Positions 48,193 through 57,666 of a stretch of 64,000 nt of DNA are shown here, piece by piece. The notes beneath the pieces were generated by a model. It did no database searches and was not told where the DNA came from. It worked only from the letters and a program-made list of their open reading frames with translations. The translations under genes were made by a program, and so were the position numbers. Each line of letters opens with the position of its first letter. Within the stretch, counting starts at the first letter, position 1. The stretch comes from UMGS755 sp045590535 (GTDB lineage Bacteria; Bacillota; Clostridia; UBA1381; UBA9506). The stretch is taken from the NCBI GenBank assembly GCA_045590535.1, contig JAZNRE010000023.1:1-64000 (forward strand). Direction: 5' to 3'.

Positions 48193-50796
48193 TCAGCTCT
48201 TTGCAATTTTTTGCAGTTCAAAGAGAATGTTCATAGCCTCAATCGGTGTCAGCGTGCTGATATCCAATGCATTTAACCGGTCAGTAATTTCAGATGTCTG
48301 TATATCAGAAATGGCAAGCTGCGGACTTTCTTCTGCATTTTCAATAGGCTCAGGCAGAGTAGGCCGGCCACCTTTTGCTTCAATTTCAGCTAAAATTTCT
48401 TTTGCACGGCTCACCACCTGCTTGGGAAGACCGGCCAAAGCGGCAACCTCGATGCCGTAACTGTCATCAGCACCACCACGGACAATACGCCGCAGGAAAG
48501 TGACGCTGTCGCCCCGTTTTTTGCAGGCAATCGAATAGTTTTTAACACCGTCAAGCCGACCTTCTAAAACGGTCAGCTCATGGTAATGTGTTGCAAAGAG
48601 AGATTTTGCGCCAAGCCGTTTGGGATTGGCTATGTATTCAGCTGCACTCCAGGCAATAGCCAGACCGTCGAAGGTGCTGGTGCCACGACCGATTTCATCC
48701 AAGAGCAGCAGGCTTTTGCTGGTGGCATTTTTTAAAATATTGGATAGTTCTGTCATTTCCACCATAAAGGTACTTTGACCAGCAGTTAAATCATCGGATG
48801 CACCGATTCGGGTGAAAATTTTATCACAAATACCTATAGTGCAGGCAGATGCCGGAACAAAGGAACCAATTTGCGCCATAATTACAATCAGAGCCACCTG
48901 TCGCATGTATGTAGACTTACCGGCCATGTTGGGACCGGTTACAATCAAGAAGCGGTCATCTTTGCAGTTCATGGTGGTATCGTTCGGAACAAACAGCTCA
49001 TTTTTCAGCATTTTTTCAACAACGGGGTGTCGTCCGTCTTTGATGCTGATAGCGTCATCAACCGTCACGGTGGGCATGGTATAGTTATTCTTCACAGCCA
49101 CCTCGGCAAAAGAGCAGAGAACATCAGTAACGGCAAGAGCCGTTGCGGTTTGTTGCACACGCTCAACCTCTAAGGCAACGGTATCGCGAATGTCGCAGAA
49201 TAATTTATATTCTCGCTGGCGCAGGCGTTCTTCAGCGCCTAATAGTTTATCCTCTAAAGCCTTTAAGTCGGCGTTGATATAGCGCTCGTTGTTGGCAAGG
49301 GTCTGTTTGCGAATGTAATCCTCCGGCACTTCGCCCTGAAAAGATTTGGGGACATCAATATAATAGCCAAAAACACGGTTATAACCGATTTTTAAGGTTT
49401 TAATGCCCGTACGCTCCCGTTCGGTCTCTTCCATGCGTGTGACGGCATTGTGGCCATTTTGCTTCATGTCACGGTCAATGTCAACATCGGCATCGTAGCC
49501 GGTTTTGATAATGTCGCCTTCACGAAGGGTGTTGGGAGCATCATCGCTTATGGAGGTTTCTAATAAATCCAAAACATCACCCAGCGTATCAAGCTGAGCA
49601 CATAATTCATAAATTAAAGGTGAATCAATGCGTGCCAAAAGCAATTCAATCTCCGGCAGAACAAGTAAAGACCGCTTTAGCGCTAAAAGTTCTCTCGGAG
49701 TTGCCGATTTACAAACAATTCGACCGATTAAGCGCTCCAAATCCTGAATCTCGCCCAATGCGCCCATTAAGTCAAAGCGCAGTTCGTTTGCTTTTACCAA
49801 GGCTTCAACAGCATAGAGCCTTTTTTGAATTTTGGTGCAGCTTGTCAGCGGTTTTTCTATAAAGCTTTTCAGCATTCTGCCGCCCATGGCGGTTTTGGTT
49901 TTATCAAGGACCCACAAAAGAGAGCCTTTTTTGGTAGACATACGCATGGATGATGTCAACTCTAGGTTAAAGCGAGAGCCTGCATCAATTTCCATATATT
50001 CATCAGCGGCATAATGCCGGATGTGGCGGATGTGCGCCAAAAAGGTTTTTTGTGTTTCGGTGAGGTAGTCAAGCAAAATGCCCAGAGTTTTCACCACATG
50101 GTTGTCTTGCGGCAGAGAGAGCTCATCCAATGTTTCAACATTAAATTGTTTTAAAATAAGGTCTTGCGAAAGGGCCCAATCCGGCTCTTTTGGTGCCGGG
50201 TCTAATCGTGTTTGAAAGCGAAGGGCAATTTCATCCCGCAGTCCGTCAATTTCATAAAGAGAGCGAGAGAGAATAATTTCTGCCGGTGCGTATCTTGCCA
50301 ATTCGTCTAAAAGTCGTTGCCAAGAGGGGAGAGTGACCAAAAACAGCTCGCCGGTGCTGATGTCAGCAAAGGCAACACCAATGGCAGAACCTTCGCCATA
50401 GGCGGCACAAAGAAAATTGTTTTTCTTGTCTTCGAGTTGTGTTGTGTCAGTGATGGTTCCGGGAGTGATTACCCGCACAACATCACGGGGCAAAACGCCG
50501 CTCACCTCGCCGGGCAGCGCCATTTGTTCACAAATGGCCACCTTATATCCTTTAGCGGTCAGGCGACCGATATATACATCGGCTGCATGAAAGGGCACAC
50601 CGCACATGGGATTATTTTCAACATCCGGCTTGCCAAGGGCATTCTTCTGGCGGCTGGTGAGTGTTAAATCAAGCACTTGGGCAGCCAAACGGGCATCATC
50701 AGAAAACATTTCATAAAAATCGCCCATGCGAAAGAATAAAATTGAATCGGGGTAATCTTTTTTTAGTTCAAAATATCGTTCCATTGCCGGTGTCAT
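48193..50796 (-). CDS. mutS: DNA mismatch repair protein MutS
   Basis: The 867-residue mismatch-recognition ATPase has the Phe-x-Glu wedge in FFRMGDFYEMF at the N-terminus, then connector, clamp and ATPase domains. Walker A is TGPNMAGKSTYMRQV, and LLLDEIGRGTSTFDGLA is the Walker B/signature region. Length is normal. RBS GGGAGGGAC is present. It is in the same direction and close to the ylbF/ymcA-like and miaB genes, a layout also seen in Bacillus. Confidence 0.98.
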   Translation of the reverse strand: MTPAMERYFELKKDYPDSILFFRMGDFYEMFSDDARLAAQVLDLTLTSRQKNALGKPDVENNPMCGVPFHAADVYIGRLTAKGYKVAICEQMALPGEVSGVLPRDVVRVITPGTITDTTQLEDKKNNFLCAAYGEGSAIGVAFADISTGELFLVTLPSWQRLLDELARYAPAEIILSRSLYEIDGLRDEIALRFQTRLDPAPKEPDWALSQDLILKQFNVETLDELSLPQDNHVVKTLGILLDYLTETQKTFLAHIRHIRHYAADEYMEIDAGSRFNLELTSSMRMSTKKGSLLWVLDKTKTAMGGRMLKSFIEKPLTSCTKIQKRLYAVEALVKANELRFDLMGALGEIQDLERLIGRIVCKSATPRELLALKRSLLVLPEIELLLARIDSPLIYELCAQLDTLGDVLDLLETSISDDAPNTLREGDIIKTGYDADVDIDRDMKQNGHNAVTRMEETERERTGIKTLKIGYNRVFGYYIDVPKSFQGEVPEDYIRKQTLANNERYINADLKALEDKLLGAEERLRQREYKLFCDIRDTVALEVERVQQTATALAVTDVLCSFAEVAVKNNYTMPTVTVDDAISIKDGRHPVVEKMLKNELFVPNDTTMNCKDDRFLIVTGPNMAGKSTYMRQVALIVIMAQIGSFVPASACTIGICDKIFTRIGASDDLTAGQSTFMVEMTELSNILKNATSKSLLLLDEIGRGTSTFDGLAIAWSAAEYIANPKRLGAKSLFATHYHELTVLEGRLDGVKNYSIACKKRGDSVTFLRRIVRGGADDSYGIEVAALAGLPKQVVSRAKEILAEIEAKGGRPTLPEPIENAEESPQLAISDIQTSEITDRLNALDISTLTPIEAMNILFELQKIAKS

Positions 50797-50832
50797 GTGG
50801 TGTCCCTCCCATCGTTAATTATTTTGTGAATT

Positions 50833-51225
50833 TTAGTGGCAACCGCTGCAGCTGCTGCAATGACCGCTGCAACCACCGCTGTTTTCTTCGCCACGAATAT
50901 GATAGGCAAGAATTTCGTTCACCTGTGTAATCACTTTATTAAAAGCCGATTTTGCTTCTAAATATTCACGAGCTGTGGCATTTTGGGTTAAAATTTTCAT
51001 GTTTTCGTTCATGCGATTGCGAAAGCCCTCTAACTTTTCGGGGGTCATGGAGCTGTTGTGCATTTCTTCGGATAATTCAATGCTCTTTTGTTCGTATTCA
51101 GCAACAGCTTTTTGTGCTGCTTCATCGCTCTGGAATGCCATTTCCTGCTCCTGATAGCGACCTAATTCTTCTGAAACGGCTAAAAGCTCACCTAATTCAT
51201 GTGCCTTTTTTAAAATTTCTTCCAT
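50833..51225 (-). CDS. YlbF/YmcA family protein with Cys-rich tail
   Basis: The 130-residue helical protein belongs to the YlbF/YmcA (RicA-like) family. In Bacillus these proteins with YaaT form a complex that promotes RNase Y-dependent mRNA maturation and binds iron-sulfur clusters. Residues about 1-115 are the helical domain (LGELLAVSEELGRYQEQEMAF). The last 14 residues, SGGCSGHCSSCSGCH, hold four Cys and two His, a likely metal or cluster site. Its place between miaB and mutS matches ymcA of Bacillus. Confidence 0.8.
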   Translation of the reverse strand: MEEILKKAHELGELLAVSEELGRYQEQEMAFQSDEAAQKAVAEYEQKSIELSEEMHNSSMTPEKLEGFRNRMNENMKILTQNATAREYLEAKSAFNKVITQVNEILAYHIRGEENSGGCSGHCSSCSGCH

Positions 51226-51266
51226 TTTTATTTCCTCCGCTTATCTTAATAGCATTTTAACTGTAT

Positions 51267-52664
51267 TTATTGAATTTTACCGGTTAAAGACCAGGTGTTT
51301 GTTTTATCGACCGTTACATTTACATAGTCACCGGCAGAAAGTCCCTCTGCTTTGGGGAAGTTGATAATTTTACCGCCAGGTGTGCGACCGGTGAGCATAT
51401 CGCTATCTGTCTTGCTTTCGCCTTCAACTAAAAGCTCAAAAGTTTGACCCAGGCAGGCATCGTTAATCTCCCTTGAAATGCGGTTTTGCACTTCTAAAAG
51501 TCGATCAAAACGACGGTGTTTTTCTTCGTCGGTCACTTTGTCATCAATTTCGGCTGCCGGCGTGCCGGTTCTTTTGGAATAAATAAATGAAAACACAGTA
51601 TCAAACCGAACAGCCTCTAAAACATGAATGGTTTCTTCAAAATCGTCTTCGGATTCATTGGGAAAGCCTACGATGATATCGGTGCTCAAGGTGATGTTTG
51701 GCACCTTATCCCGCACACGCTTAACCAAATCTAAGTATTGTGCCTGGGTATAGCGCCGGTTCATAGCGGCAAGAATCCGGTCACTGCCGGCCTGGAAGGG
51801 CAAGTGCAGCTGGGGCATTACCTTTTCACATTCGGCCATGGCGCAAATCAACTCGTCGCTCATGTCTTTGGGATGTGAGGTCATAAACCGGATGCGGCGC
51901 AGGCCATCAACAGCGTTCACCTTGCGGAGCAAATCAGCAAAGTTAATGTCTGAATCCAAATCCTTGCCGTAGGCGTTAACATTCTGACCGAGTAGTGTCA
52001 CCTCGGTGACACCACGGCGGACTAAATCCGTTATTTCTTCCATGATTTTTTCAGGCATGCGACTGCGCTCACGACCACGGACATACGGCACAATACAGTA
52101 TGTGCAGAAATTGTTACACCCATACATAACGGAAACCCAGGCCTTTGGGTCGCCGCTTCGATAAATGGGAATGTCTTCGGCAATCACGCCTTCTGAATCG
52201 GTTATATCAATGACGCGTTTTTGTTCAATCAATGCCTCATACAAAAATTGAGGGAATTTATGCAAAACATGGGTTCCAAATACCATGGACACATGCTTGT
52301 ATTTTCGTTTTATGGTTTCGGCCATGTGAGGTTGTTGCATCATGCAGCCACAAAGACCGATTAAAAGATTGGGTCTTCGGCGTTTTTCATGAGAAAGGGC
52401 ACCGATGTTACCCAAAACACGCTGCTCGGCGCCTTCACGAACGGCACAGGTGTTATAAAGAATCAGGTCGGCTTCTTCTTTTTTATCAGTGAAGGTATAA
52501 CCCATCTTAGCAAGCATGCCGGAAAGGCGCTCTGAATCGTTTTCGTTCTGTTGACAGCCATAGGTAATCACCATGGCTTTTGGCGTTGTATCGCAGAGGA
52601 TGTTTGCAATGCGCGTCATATAGGCAATTTGTTCTTTTTGTTCTTCGTGTGAAACGGTTTTCAT
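51267..52664 (-). CDS. miaB: tRNA-2-methylthio-N6-dimethylallyladenosine synthase MiaB
   Basis: The 465-residue radical-SAM enzyme adds a methylthio group to i6A37 of tRNA. The N-terminal UPF0004 domain (MVITYGCQQNENDSERLSG) binds one cluster with three Cys, the radical-SAM CxxxCxxC is in NNFCTYCIVPYVRG, and a C-terminal TRAM domain ends the protein. The ATG at 52664 is chosen because GAAAGGAG lies upstream of it; an in-frame TTG at 52694 covers that site. Confidence 0.95.
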   Translation of the reverse strand: MKTVSHEEQKEQIAYMTRIANILCDTTPKAMVITYGCQQNENDSERLSGMLAKMGYTFTDKKEEADLILYNTCAVREGAEQRVLGNIGALSHEKRRRPNLLIGLCGCMMQQPHMAETIKRKYKHVSMVFGTHVLHKFPQFLYEALIEQKRVIDITDSEGVIAEDIPIYRSGDPKAWVSVMYGCNNFCTYCIVPYVRGRERSRMPEKIMEEITDLVRRGVTEVTLLGQNVNAYGKDLDSDINFADLLRKVNAVDGLRRIRFMTSHPKDMSDELICAMAECEKVMPQLHLPFQAGSDRILAAMNRRYTQAQYLDLVKRVRDKVPNITLSTDIIVGFPNESEDDFEETIHVLEAVRFDTVFSFIYSKRTGTPAAEIDDKVTDEEKHRRFDRLLEVQNRISREINDACLGQTFELLVEGESKTDSDMLTGRTPGGKIINFPKAEGLSAGDYVNVTVDKTNTWSLTGKIQ

Positions 52665-52709
52665 GAAACGCTTTGCGCTCCTTTCAAAAGCCAAAAGGCT
52701 GTATTTATT

Positions 52710-53807
52710 TTACAGTTCTTTTAAAACCTCTTTCAGGGCGTTAATAAAGCCCTCGCATTCTTCTTTTGTGCCAATGGTCACCCGCAAATAACCGGGGAAA
52801 CCTAAAACATGACCGCCTTTAACGATGTAGCCCCGGGCAAGCAATTGCTCATAAACGGTTTTGGCATCTTTGCCCGTGTCCACCGCAATGAAATTGGTGG
52901 CACTGTTAATGAAAGAAAGACCCATTTCGTTAAAAGCATTTTCGAGATATTTTTTATTTTCTTTATTTTCTTTTAAAGAACGGCTGACAAAATCGCCGTC
53001 ACCGAGAGCTGCCACCGCCGCCTCTTGGGCAGGCAGACAAACATTAAAAGGCGGACGCACCTTTTCGAGTTCTGCGGCTATGGCAGGATGTGTAATGCCG
53101 TAGCCGATTCGAAGGCCAGCCAGGCCATATATTTTAGAAAATGTACGCAGAATGATAATGTTTTTGCGGTTTTTAAGGGCCTCAAAGCTGTCGGGATAGT
53201 TTTTTTCGCCACAAGCATATTCATAATATGCCTCATCAATCACAACTAAGATGTTATCAGGCACAGCCTTTAAAAAAGCTTCCTGCTCAGCTTGGGTATA
53301 CATACCGCCTGTGGGGTTGTTGGGGTTACACAGCCAGATGATGCGGGTTTTATCGGTGATATAATCCAGCATATCCACAGGGCTGTAATATTTATTTTCC
53401 GTTAAGGGCACCCGTACAGGCACAGCGCCGGCAGAGAGAATGTTAAGTTCATAAAGGGAAAAAGAAGGGTGGGGGACAATGCTTTCATCACCCTCTGATA
53501 AAAAGGTTTTGCAAATCAGCTCAATCAAACCATCACTGCCTGTGCCGAACACAAGATTTTCAGGAGCGGTTTCTAAATGAGCAGACAAGGCTTGCCGGAG
53601 AGCGTATGCATCCGGGTCGGGATATAAAAAGATTTTATCGGCAGCACGCAAAACAGCCTCACGGGCCAGGGGTGAGGCACCCAGCGGATTTTCGTTTGAA
53701 GCAAGCTTTGTGACAGCGGAAAGACCAAATTTTCTCTTAATTTCTTCAATGGGTCTGCCCGGTGCATAAGGTGCTGCATCCTGTAAAGACTTTTTTGCTC
53801 TAATCAT
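52710..53807 (-). CDS. hisC: Histidinol-phosphate aminotransferase
   Basis: The 365-residue PLP-dependent aminotransferase belongs to histidine synthesis. PLP lysine is in TFSKIYGLAGLRIGYG, the substrate region is SNENPLGASP, and NPNNPTGGMYT is conserved. No other his genes are nearby. Lone hisC homologues can also act on aromatic amino acids, so the assignment to histidine alone is not certain. Confidence 0.9.
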   Translation of the reverse strand: MIRAKKSLQDAAPYAPGRPIEEIKRKFGLSAVTKLASNENPLGASPLAREAVLRAADKIFLYPDPDAYALRQALSAHLETAPENLVFGTGSDGLIELICKTFLSEGDESIVPHPSFSLYELNILSAGAVPVRVPLTENKYYSPVDMLDYITDKTRIIWLCNPNNPTGGMYTQAEQEAFLKAVPDNILVVIDEAYYEYACGEKNYPDSFEALKNRKNIIILRTFSKIYGLAGLRIGYGITHPAIAAELEKVRPPFNVCLPAQEAAVAALGDGDFVSRSLKENKENKKYLENAFNEMGLSFINSATNFIAVDTGKDAKTVYEQLLARGYIVKGGHVLGFPGYLRVTIGTKEECEGFINALKEVLKEL

Positions 53808-53874
53808 AAATTTCTCCTGTCCTAAATTTCGTCACAAGACATTAAGTGATGGTAAATCGTTGCCGGCCGATAAC

Positions 53875-54381
53875 TTACAGCGAGGCAACCTCTTTTTGCA
53901 GAGCTTCATCCTTTGCCTGCACTTCTGCGGTCATATCGGCCTTAAAGGCAGCAAGTTTAGGTGTGATTTCTTCATATTTTAGCGCCAGAATCTGTGCAGC
54001 TAAAATGCCAGCATTTTCAGCGCCGTCAACGGCAACGGTTGCTACGGGAATGCCCTTGGGCATCTGCACAACCGACAAAAGGGAATCAAGACCGTCAAGA
54101 GTTGAAGATTTCATGGGGATGCCAATAACAGGCAAGGTTGTAAAGGCTGCCAAAACGCCGGCTAAATGCGCAGCTTTTCCGGCGGCAGCAATAATCACAT
54201 CGATGCCGTTTTTCTGTGCGTTTTTGGCATATTCTGCGGCAATTTCGGGTGTTCTGTGAGCGGAGATGACACGAACATCAGCCTCAATGCCGAATTTTTT
54301 TAACATAACAATACATTTTTTAACAACGGGAAAGTCAGAGTCGCTTCCCATGATAACAGCAGCTTTTGGTGCTTTTGCCAT
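53875..54381 (-). CDS. purE: N5-carboxyaminoimidazole ribonucleotide mutase
   Basis: The 168-residue class I PurE works in purine synthesis. Substrate and fold motifs are VIMGSDSDFPVVKKC, the histidine region VISAHRTPE, and VPVATVAVDGAENAG-type strands. No purK is adjacent, and the rest of the purine pathway is not in the window. It lies 27 bases downstream of the AEC transporter gene on the minus strand. Confidence 0.95.
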   Translation of the reverse strand: MAKAPKAAVIMGSDSDFPVVKKCIVMLKKFGIEADVRVISAHRTPEIAAEYAKNAQKNGIDVIIAAAGKAAHLAGVLAAFTTLPVIGIPMKSSTLDGLDSLLSVVQMPKGIPVATVAVDGAENAGILAAQILALKYEEITPKLAAFKADMTAEVQAKDEALQKEVASL

Positions 54382-54407
54382 TTAAAATCATCCTTTCAAA
54401 TTTTAGT

Positions 54408-55343
54408 TTAAACAAATAACGACAGGAACCAATACACTAACGGTAGAGTTGCCAGGCAGCAAACCGTTGTGATGAAAATACACTCGGTTGCATATTGGTA
54501 ATCCGCATTATATTCATTTGCAATAATGGTTAAAACAGACTGTCCGGGCATTGCCATTTGCAGAACCAAAACGCCAAACAAAATTTTGTTGAGAGGCAGA
54601 GGGCTGAGTAGTGCAATAACCGCAAAGGGAATTAGAATCATTTTAAACAGAACAACAGTGAAAATACTGAACCGCTTATACAGTCCTTTTAGGTTGATGG
54701 TTGCTAATGTGATACCGATAAACAGCATAGAAAGGCTTGTTGTCATGGAACCGACTGTCGCCAAAGGCTCGTGAAGAACAGAAGGCAAGCGCAATTTGAA
54801 TATCAGCATAAGGACTGCCACAACCAAGCTGATGGTGTTGGCATTTACTAAATTTTTAAGGCCGGCCTTGGCATTGCCTGTTGTGGTTTTTGTGATAACA
54901 AAAAGGCCTAAAGTCCAAACCAAAAATTCATTAACAAGTGCATAAACAACGGCATAGAAAAAGCCTTCAGGACCAAAGAGAGCCGTTGCAAGAGGATAGC
55001 CTAAGAAAACAACATTACCGGAGGCACTCATGCAACTGTGCATAACCATTGTGGCCGGTTTTAATCGAAATACTTTTGCCCACATAAAGCCCACAAGGAG
55101 CATAACGGCCATTGCGACAACGGCAAGTGCAGCAATAATGCCGGCATTCACAAGCATTTCTGTGTGAAGTTCTTGGCTTGAAATGGCGGTTAAATTTAAT
55201 AAGGGCAATGTTATGTTCAAAATGATTTTAGATATGCTGTCTTTAAGCTCAGGCTTTAAGTACTTTGTTTTAACGCCGATAAAGCCCAACAGCATAATGA
55301 TGGCGAGCATGCCCAATTGTTTTGTGATTACATTCATTTCCAT
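54408..55343 (-). CDS. AEC family transporter (auxin efflux carrier-like)
   Basis: The 311-residue polytopic membrane protein with about ten hydrophobic segments matches the AEC family. It opens with LGMLAIIMLLGFIGVKTKYL and ends with a helix pair (ECIFITTVCCLATLPLVYWF). Bacterial members move malate, malonate or other small acids; the substrate here is unknown. It has its own promoter and precedes purE. Confidence 0.85.
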   Translation of the reverse strand: MEMNVITKQLGMLAIIMLLGFIGVKTKYLKPELKDSISKIILNITLPLLNLTAISSQELHTEMLVNAGIIAALAVVAMAVMLLVGFMWAKVFRLKPATMVMHSCMSASGNVVFLGYPLATALFGPEGFFYAVVYALVNEFLVWTLGLFVITKTTTGNAKAGLKNLVNANTISLVVAVLMLIFKLRLPSVLHEPLATVGSMTTSLSMLFIGITLATINLKGLYKRFSIFTVVLFKMILIPFAVIALLSPLPLNKILFGVLVLQMAMPGQSVLTIIANEYNADYQYATECIFITTVCCLATLPLVYWFLSLFV

Positions 55344-55390
55344 GTGTAAAAATGCCTCCCTGTAAATTGTATATAAAAGCGTTACATTTC

Positions 55391-55419
55391 ATTTTACCAT
55401 AAATCGTCAAAGAAAACAA
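55391..55419 (-). promoter_or_regulatory. Promoter of AEC transporter gene
   Basis: On the minus strand TTGTTT (55419-55414) and TAAAAT (55396-55391) with a 17-base spacer. Confidence 0.6.
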
Positions 55420-55523
55420 TTGTTTTTTTAAGAAATAGAGTATTTTTTTTATTATTATATAAGAGAAATAAAGGTAGGCAGCATGAAAGATTTTTACGAG
55501 GATAAAACCACCGTGATAAAACA

Positions 55524-55553
55524 AAAAAATGAGGGGAAACCCCTCATTTTTTG
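55524..55553 (-). terminator. Terminator of SLH protein gene
   Basis: On the minus strand AAAAAATGAGGGG pairs with CCCCTCATTTTTT (loop TTT or similar), with T tracts after it. It is symmetric, so it could also stop transcription from the plus strand. Confidence 0.82.
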
Positions 55554-55592
55554 CAAGGCCGTATATAATTTGATTTTATCAAATGGATTTTA

Positions 55593-57212
55593 TTATTTTG
55601 AAATAGAAATGATTTGTTCTACATAAGCGGATTCAGCGGTTACGGTGATGCCACTAATGGTTTTGCCAAAAGCCACATCAAAGAACACAGTAGACCCTTG
55701 CTTAAGTTCAGTGTCAGCTCCCTTTACACCGGATGATGTGGGGAATATTTCGCTAAAATTCTTAACACCGTTCATTTCAGTAATTTCACAACCTACACGC
55801 AAACTGTAGCTTAAGTCATTTTCCCAAACCAAAGAGGGATAATAAGTAAAGCATACATCGGCACCGGAACGCTCTTCAATTGCTGCGGATAAGTAGAATA
55901 GGAAACTGCTGAAAACAGAACTGTATTCACGGGCAAAATTATAGCTTGCAGCCGGTGGTTTTTTAGCGGACACAGGTGCCATCTTATAAATGGAGGCAAT
56001 GTCTTTTAAAATTACCTGATAGTTGCCATAGGGTGTCTCACTTAAAAGCAGGGAATGGTCGTATTGCTTTAACTTACCGGTAAAAGGATGAATTTCAGTT
56101 GTAATATCAGTCTGTGTGCCAATTTTGTTATCAAGCAGCATGCAGAGAATGGTAAAGTCGCGCAGCGTGATAGGCGCTGTTAAATCTTCTTTCAAGGTGA
56201 TGATGCCGTTCTTTTTTGCAAAAGTCAGGCAGATGTTCATCATGTCGTTTCTTGCAACGGAAAGTCCGCTTGTTTTTGAACCGTAGCCAACGCCGTCTTT
56301 TGATTTTGCAATCATCTGATAAACAACGGCAGCGACAGTATCAGCAAAGGTGGCCTTTTGATCAGCGAATTTTGCATTTAAGTTATCGGTGCCCAAAGTT
56401 TGGTTGCAAACAACAGCCAAGTCCATGGCATATTCATGTTTAAAATCAGCACCGGCGGTGGGCTGGTTCACATAAGTAAGGACATTTTTTTCTGTGCCAA
56501 GGCGCAGAGCAGCCCGTGCCATTTCACCATTTGTAATGGTGGCATCGGGGTCATAGGCTTTTCCGTCAAAAAGATTTAAACCGTTATAAAGGTTTTCAAT
56601 AATCTTGGGGCTGACGGTATCGGCAAAGTTCACCTTTGTGCCACCGGCTGAACGGGCACGAATGATTAAAACAGCCGCTTCAGCACGACTTAATGTATCA
56701 TCTAAACGAAGATTTACGCCGTCATCACCTTGGATTAAACCAGTTTCATATACCCAGGCAGCCGCTTGGGGCACTTTGGCATATTGGTCGGTAATAATGC
56801 TGGGGGCATAAGCATCGCTAACCTTGCCGCCACGATTCCACAAAAGCTCGGCAACCAGTCCGCGTGTGATGGGTTGGTCGGGCTGGAATTTGTTTGTGCC
56901 ATCTTCAGGGAAGCCGGATTTCATTATGTAGTTATATGCCCAATGAGACACAGCAACATCATCATAGCCTTGTGCACGCTGGAAGGAACCGGCACCTAAC
57001 ATTTTAACAAATTCAGCGCGGGTTACGGTGCCGTTCGGACGGAATGAACCATCAACATAACCGGAAACCGTTCCGTCATTCACTAGAGTCTGCACATCGT
57101 TATATGCCCAATGGGATTCTGCTAAATCGGAAAAGGAAAGAGCGGAGGCAGAAAAACCGATTGGAGACACCATAAGCAGTGCTGCTAAAGTTAAAACCAA
57201 AAATTTTTTCAT
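55593..57212 (-). CDS. SLH-domain surface protein
   Basis: The 539-residue protein has a signal peptide (FLVLTLAALLMVSPIGFSASAL) and three SLH repeats at about 25-210 (FSDLAESHWAYNDV, VTRAEFVKML, ITRGLVAELLW, LSRAEAAVLIIRA). A second helical stretch (about 220-370) resembles another degenerate SLH set. The C-terminal region (about 370-539) is of unknown fold. SLH repeats tie it to the wall, and it could be an S-layer or associated protein. It has its own strong promoter, RBS AGGAGG and terminator, so it is probably well expressed. Confidence 0.85.
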   Translation of the reverse strand: MKKFLVLTLAALLMVSPIGFSASALSFSDLAESHWAYNDVQTLVNDGTVSGYVDGSFRPNGTVTRAEFVKMLGAGSFQRAQGYDDVAVSHWAYNYIMKSGFPEDGTNKFQPDQPITRGLVAELLWNRGGKVSDAYAPSIITDQYAKVPQAAAWVYETGLIQGDDGVNLRLDDTLSRAEAAVLIIRARSAGGTKVNFADTVSPKIIENLYNGLNLFDGKAYDPDATITNGEMARAALRLGTEKNVLTYVNQPTAGADFKHEYAMDLAVVCNQTLGTDNLNAKFADQKATFADTVAAVVYQMIAKSKDGVGYGSKTSGLSVARNDMMNICLTFAKKNGIITLKEDLTAPITLRDFTILCMLLDNKIGTQTDITTEIHPFTGKLKQYDHSLLLSETPYGNYQVILKDIASIYKMAPVSAKKPPAASYNFAREYSSVFSSFLFYLSAAIEERSGADVCFTYYPSLVWENDLSYSLRVGCEITEMNGVKNFSEIFPTSSGVKGADTELKQGSTVFFDVAFGKTISGITVTAESAYVEQIISISK

Positions 57213-57243
57213 TTGCTTTTCCTCCTAAAGTAAAAGTAATTAC

Positions 57244-57272
57244 ATTATATCACATATTTTCTTTCTGTGCAA
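57244..57272 (-). promoter_or_regulatory. Promoter of SLH protein gene
   Basis: On the minus strand TTGCAC (57272-57267) and TATAAT (57249-57244) with a 17-base spacer. Confidence 0.8.
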
Positions 57273-57333
57273 GGGGCAGAGGAGAGAAAACATAAAATGG
57301 AAAAAATGTAAAAGATAAAATGTGAATTTCATC

Positions 57334-57362
57334 TTGTTTTTTCTTTTACATTATAGTACAAT
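57334..57362 (+). promoter_or_regulatory. Promoter of PqqD/peptidase/exporter operon
   Basis: TTGTTT (57334-57339) and TACAAT (57357-57362) with a 17-base spacer. Confidence 0.65.
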
Positions 57363-57396
57363 AAAAAGAAAGATAATGTTGCGGAGGACTTTCGTT

Positions 57397-57666
57397 ATGA
57401 AAATTAAGGAAGGCTTTGTTATTAAAACCATTGCAGGTAGCACAGTTGCCGTACCTGTAGGTGAAAATTTAGTGAATCTGCAGCTCATGCTCACATTGAA
57501 TGAAAGTGGTGCTTTTTTGTGGCAATGTCTGCAAAAATCCTGCACAGAGGACGAACTTGTTGAGGCAATGACCACCGAATATGCCATTGATGCAGAAACA
57601 GCACGGGCTGATGTAAAAGACTTTATCAACATTTTAAAGGAGAATAAAATTTTAGATGAAGCCTAA
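57397..57666 (+). CDS. PqqD family peptide-chaperone protein
   Basis: The 89-residue protein belongs to the PqqD family, small winged-helix proteins that hold the leader peptide of RiPP precursors. Family marks are VNLQLMLTLNESGAFLW (the NETGxxIW-type turn) and the C-terminal ADVKDFINILKENKIL. The ATG at 57397 follows GCGGAGGA. It overlaps the S26 peptidase gene by 11 bases. No precursor peptide or radical-SAM gene is seen in the flanks. Confidence 0.82.
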   Translation: MKIKEGFVIKTIAGSTVAVPVGENLVNLQLMLTLNESGAFLWQCLQKSCTEDELVEAMTTEYAIDAETARADVKDFINILKENKILDEA

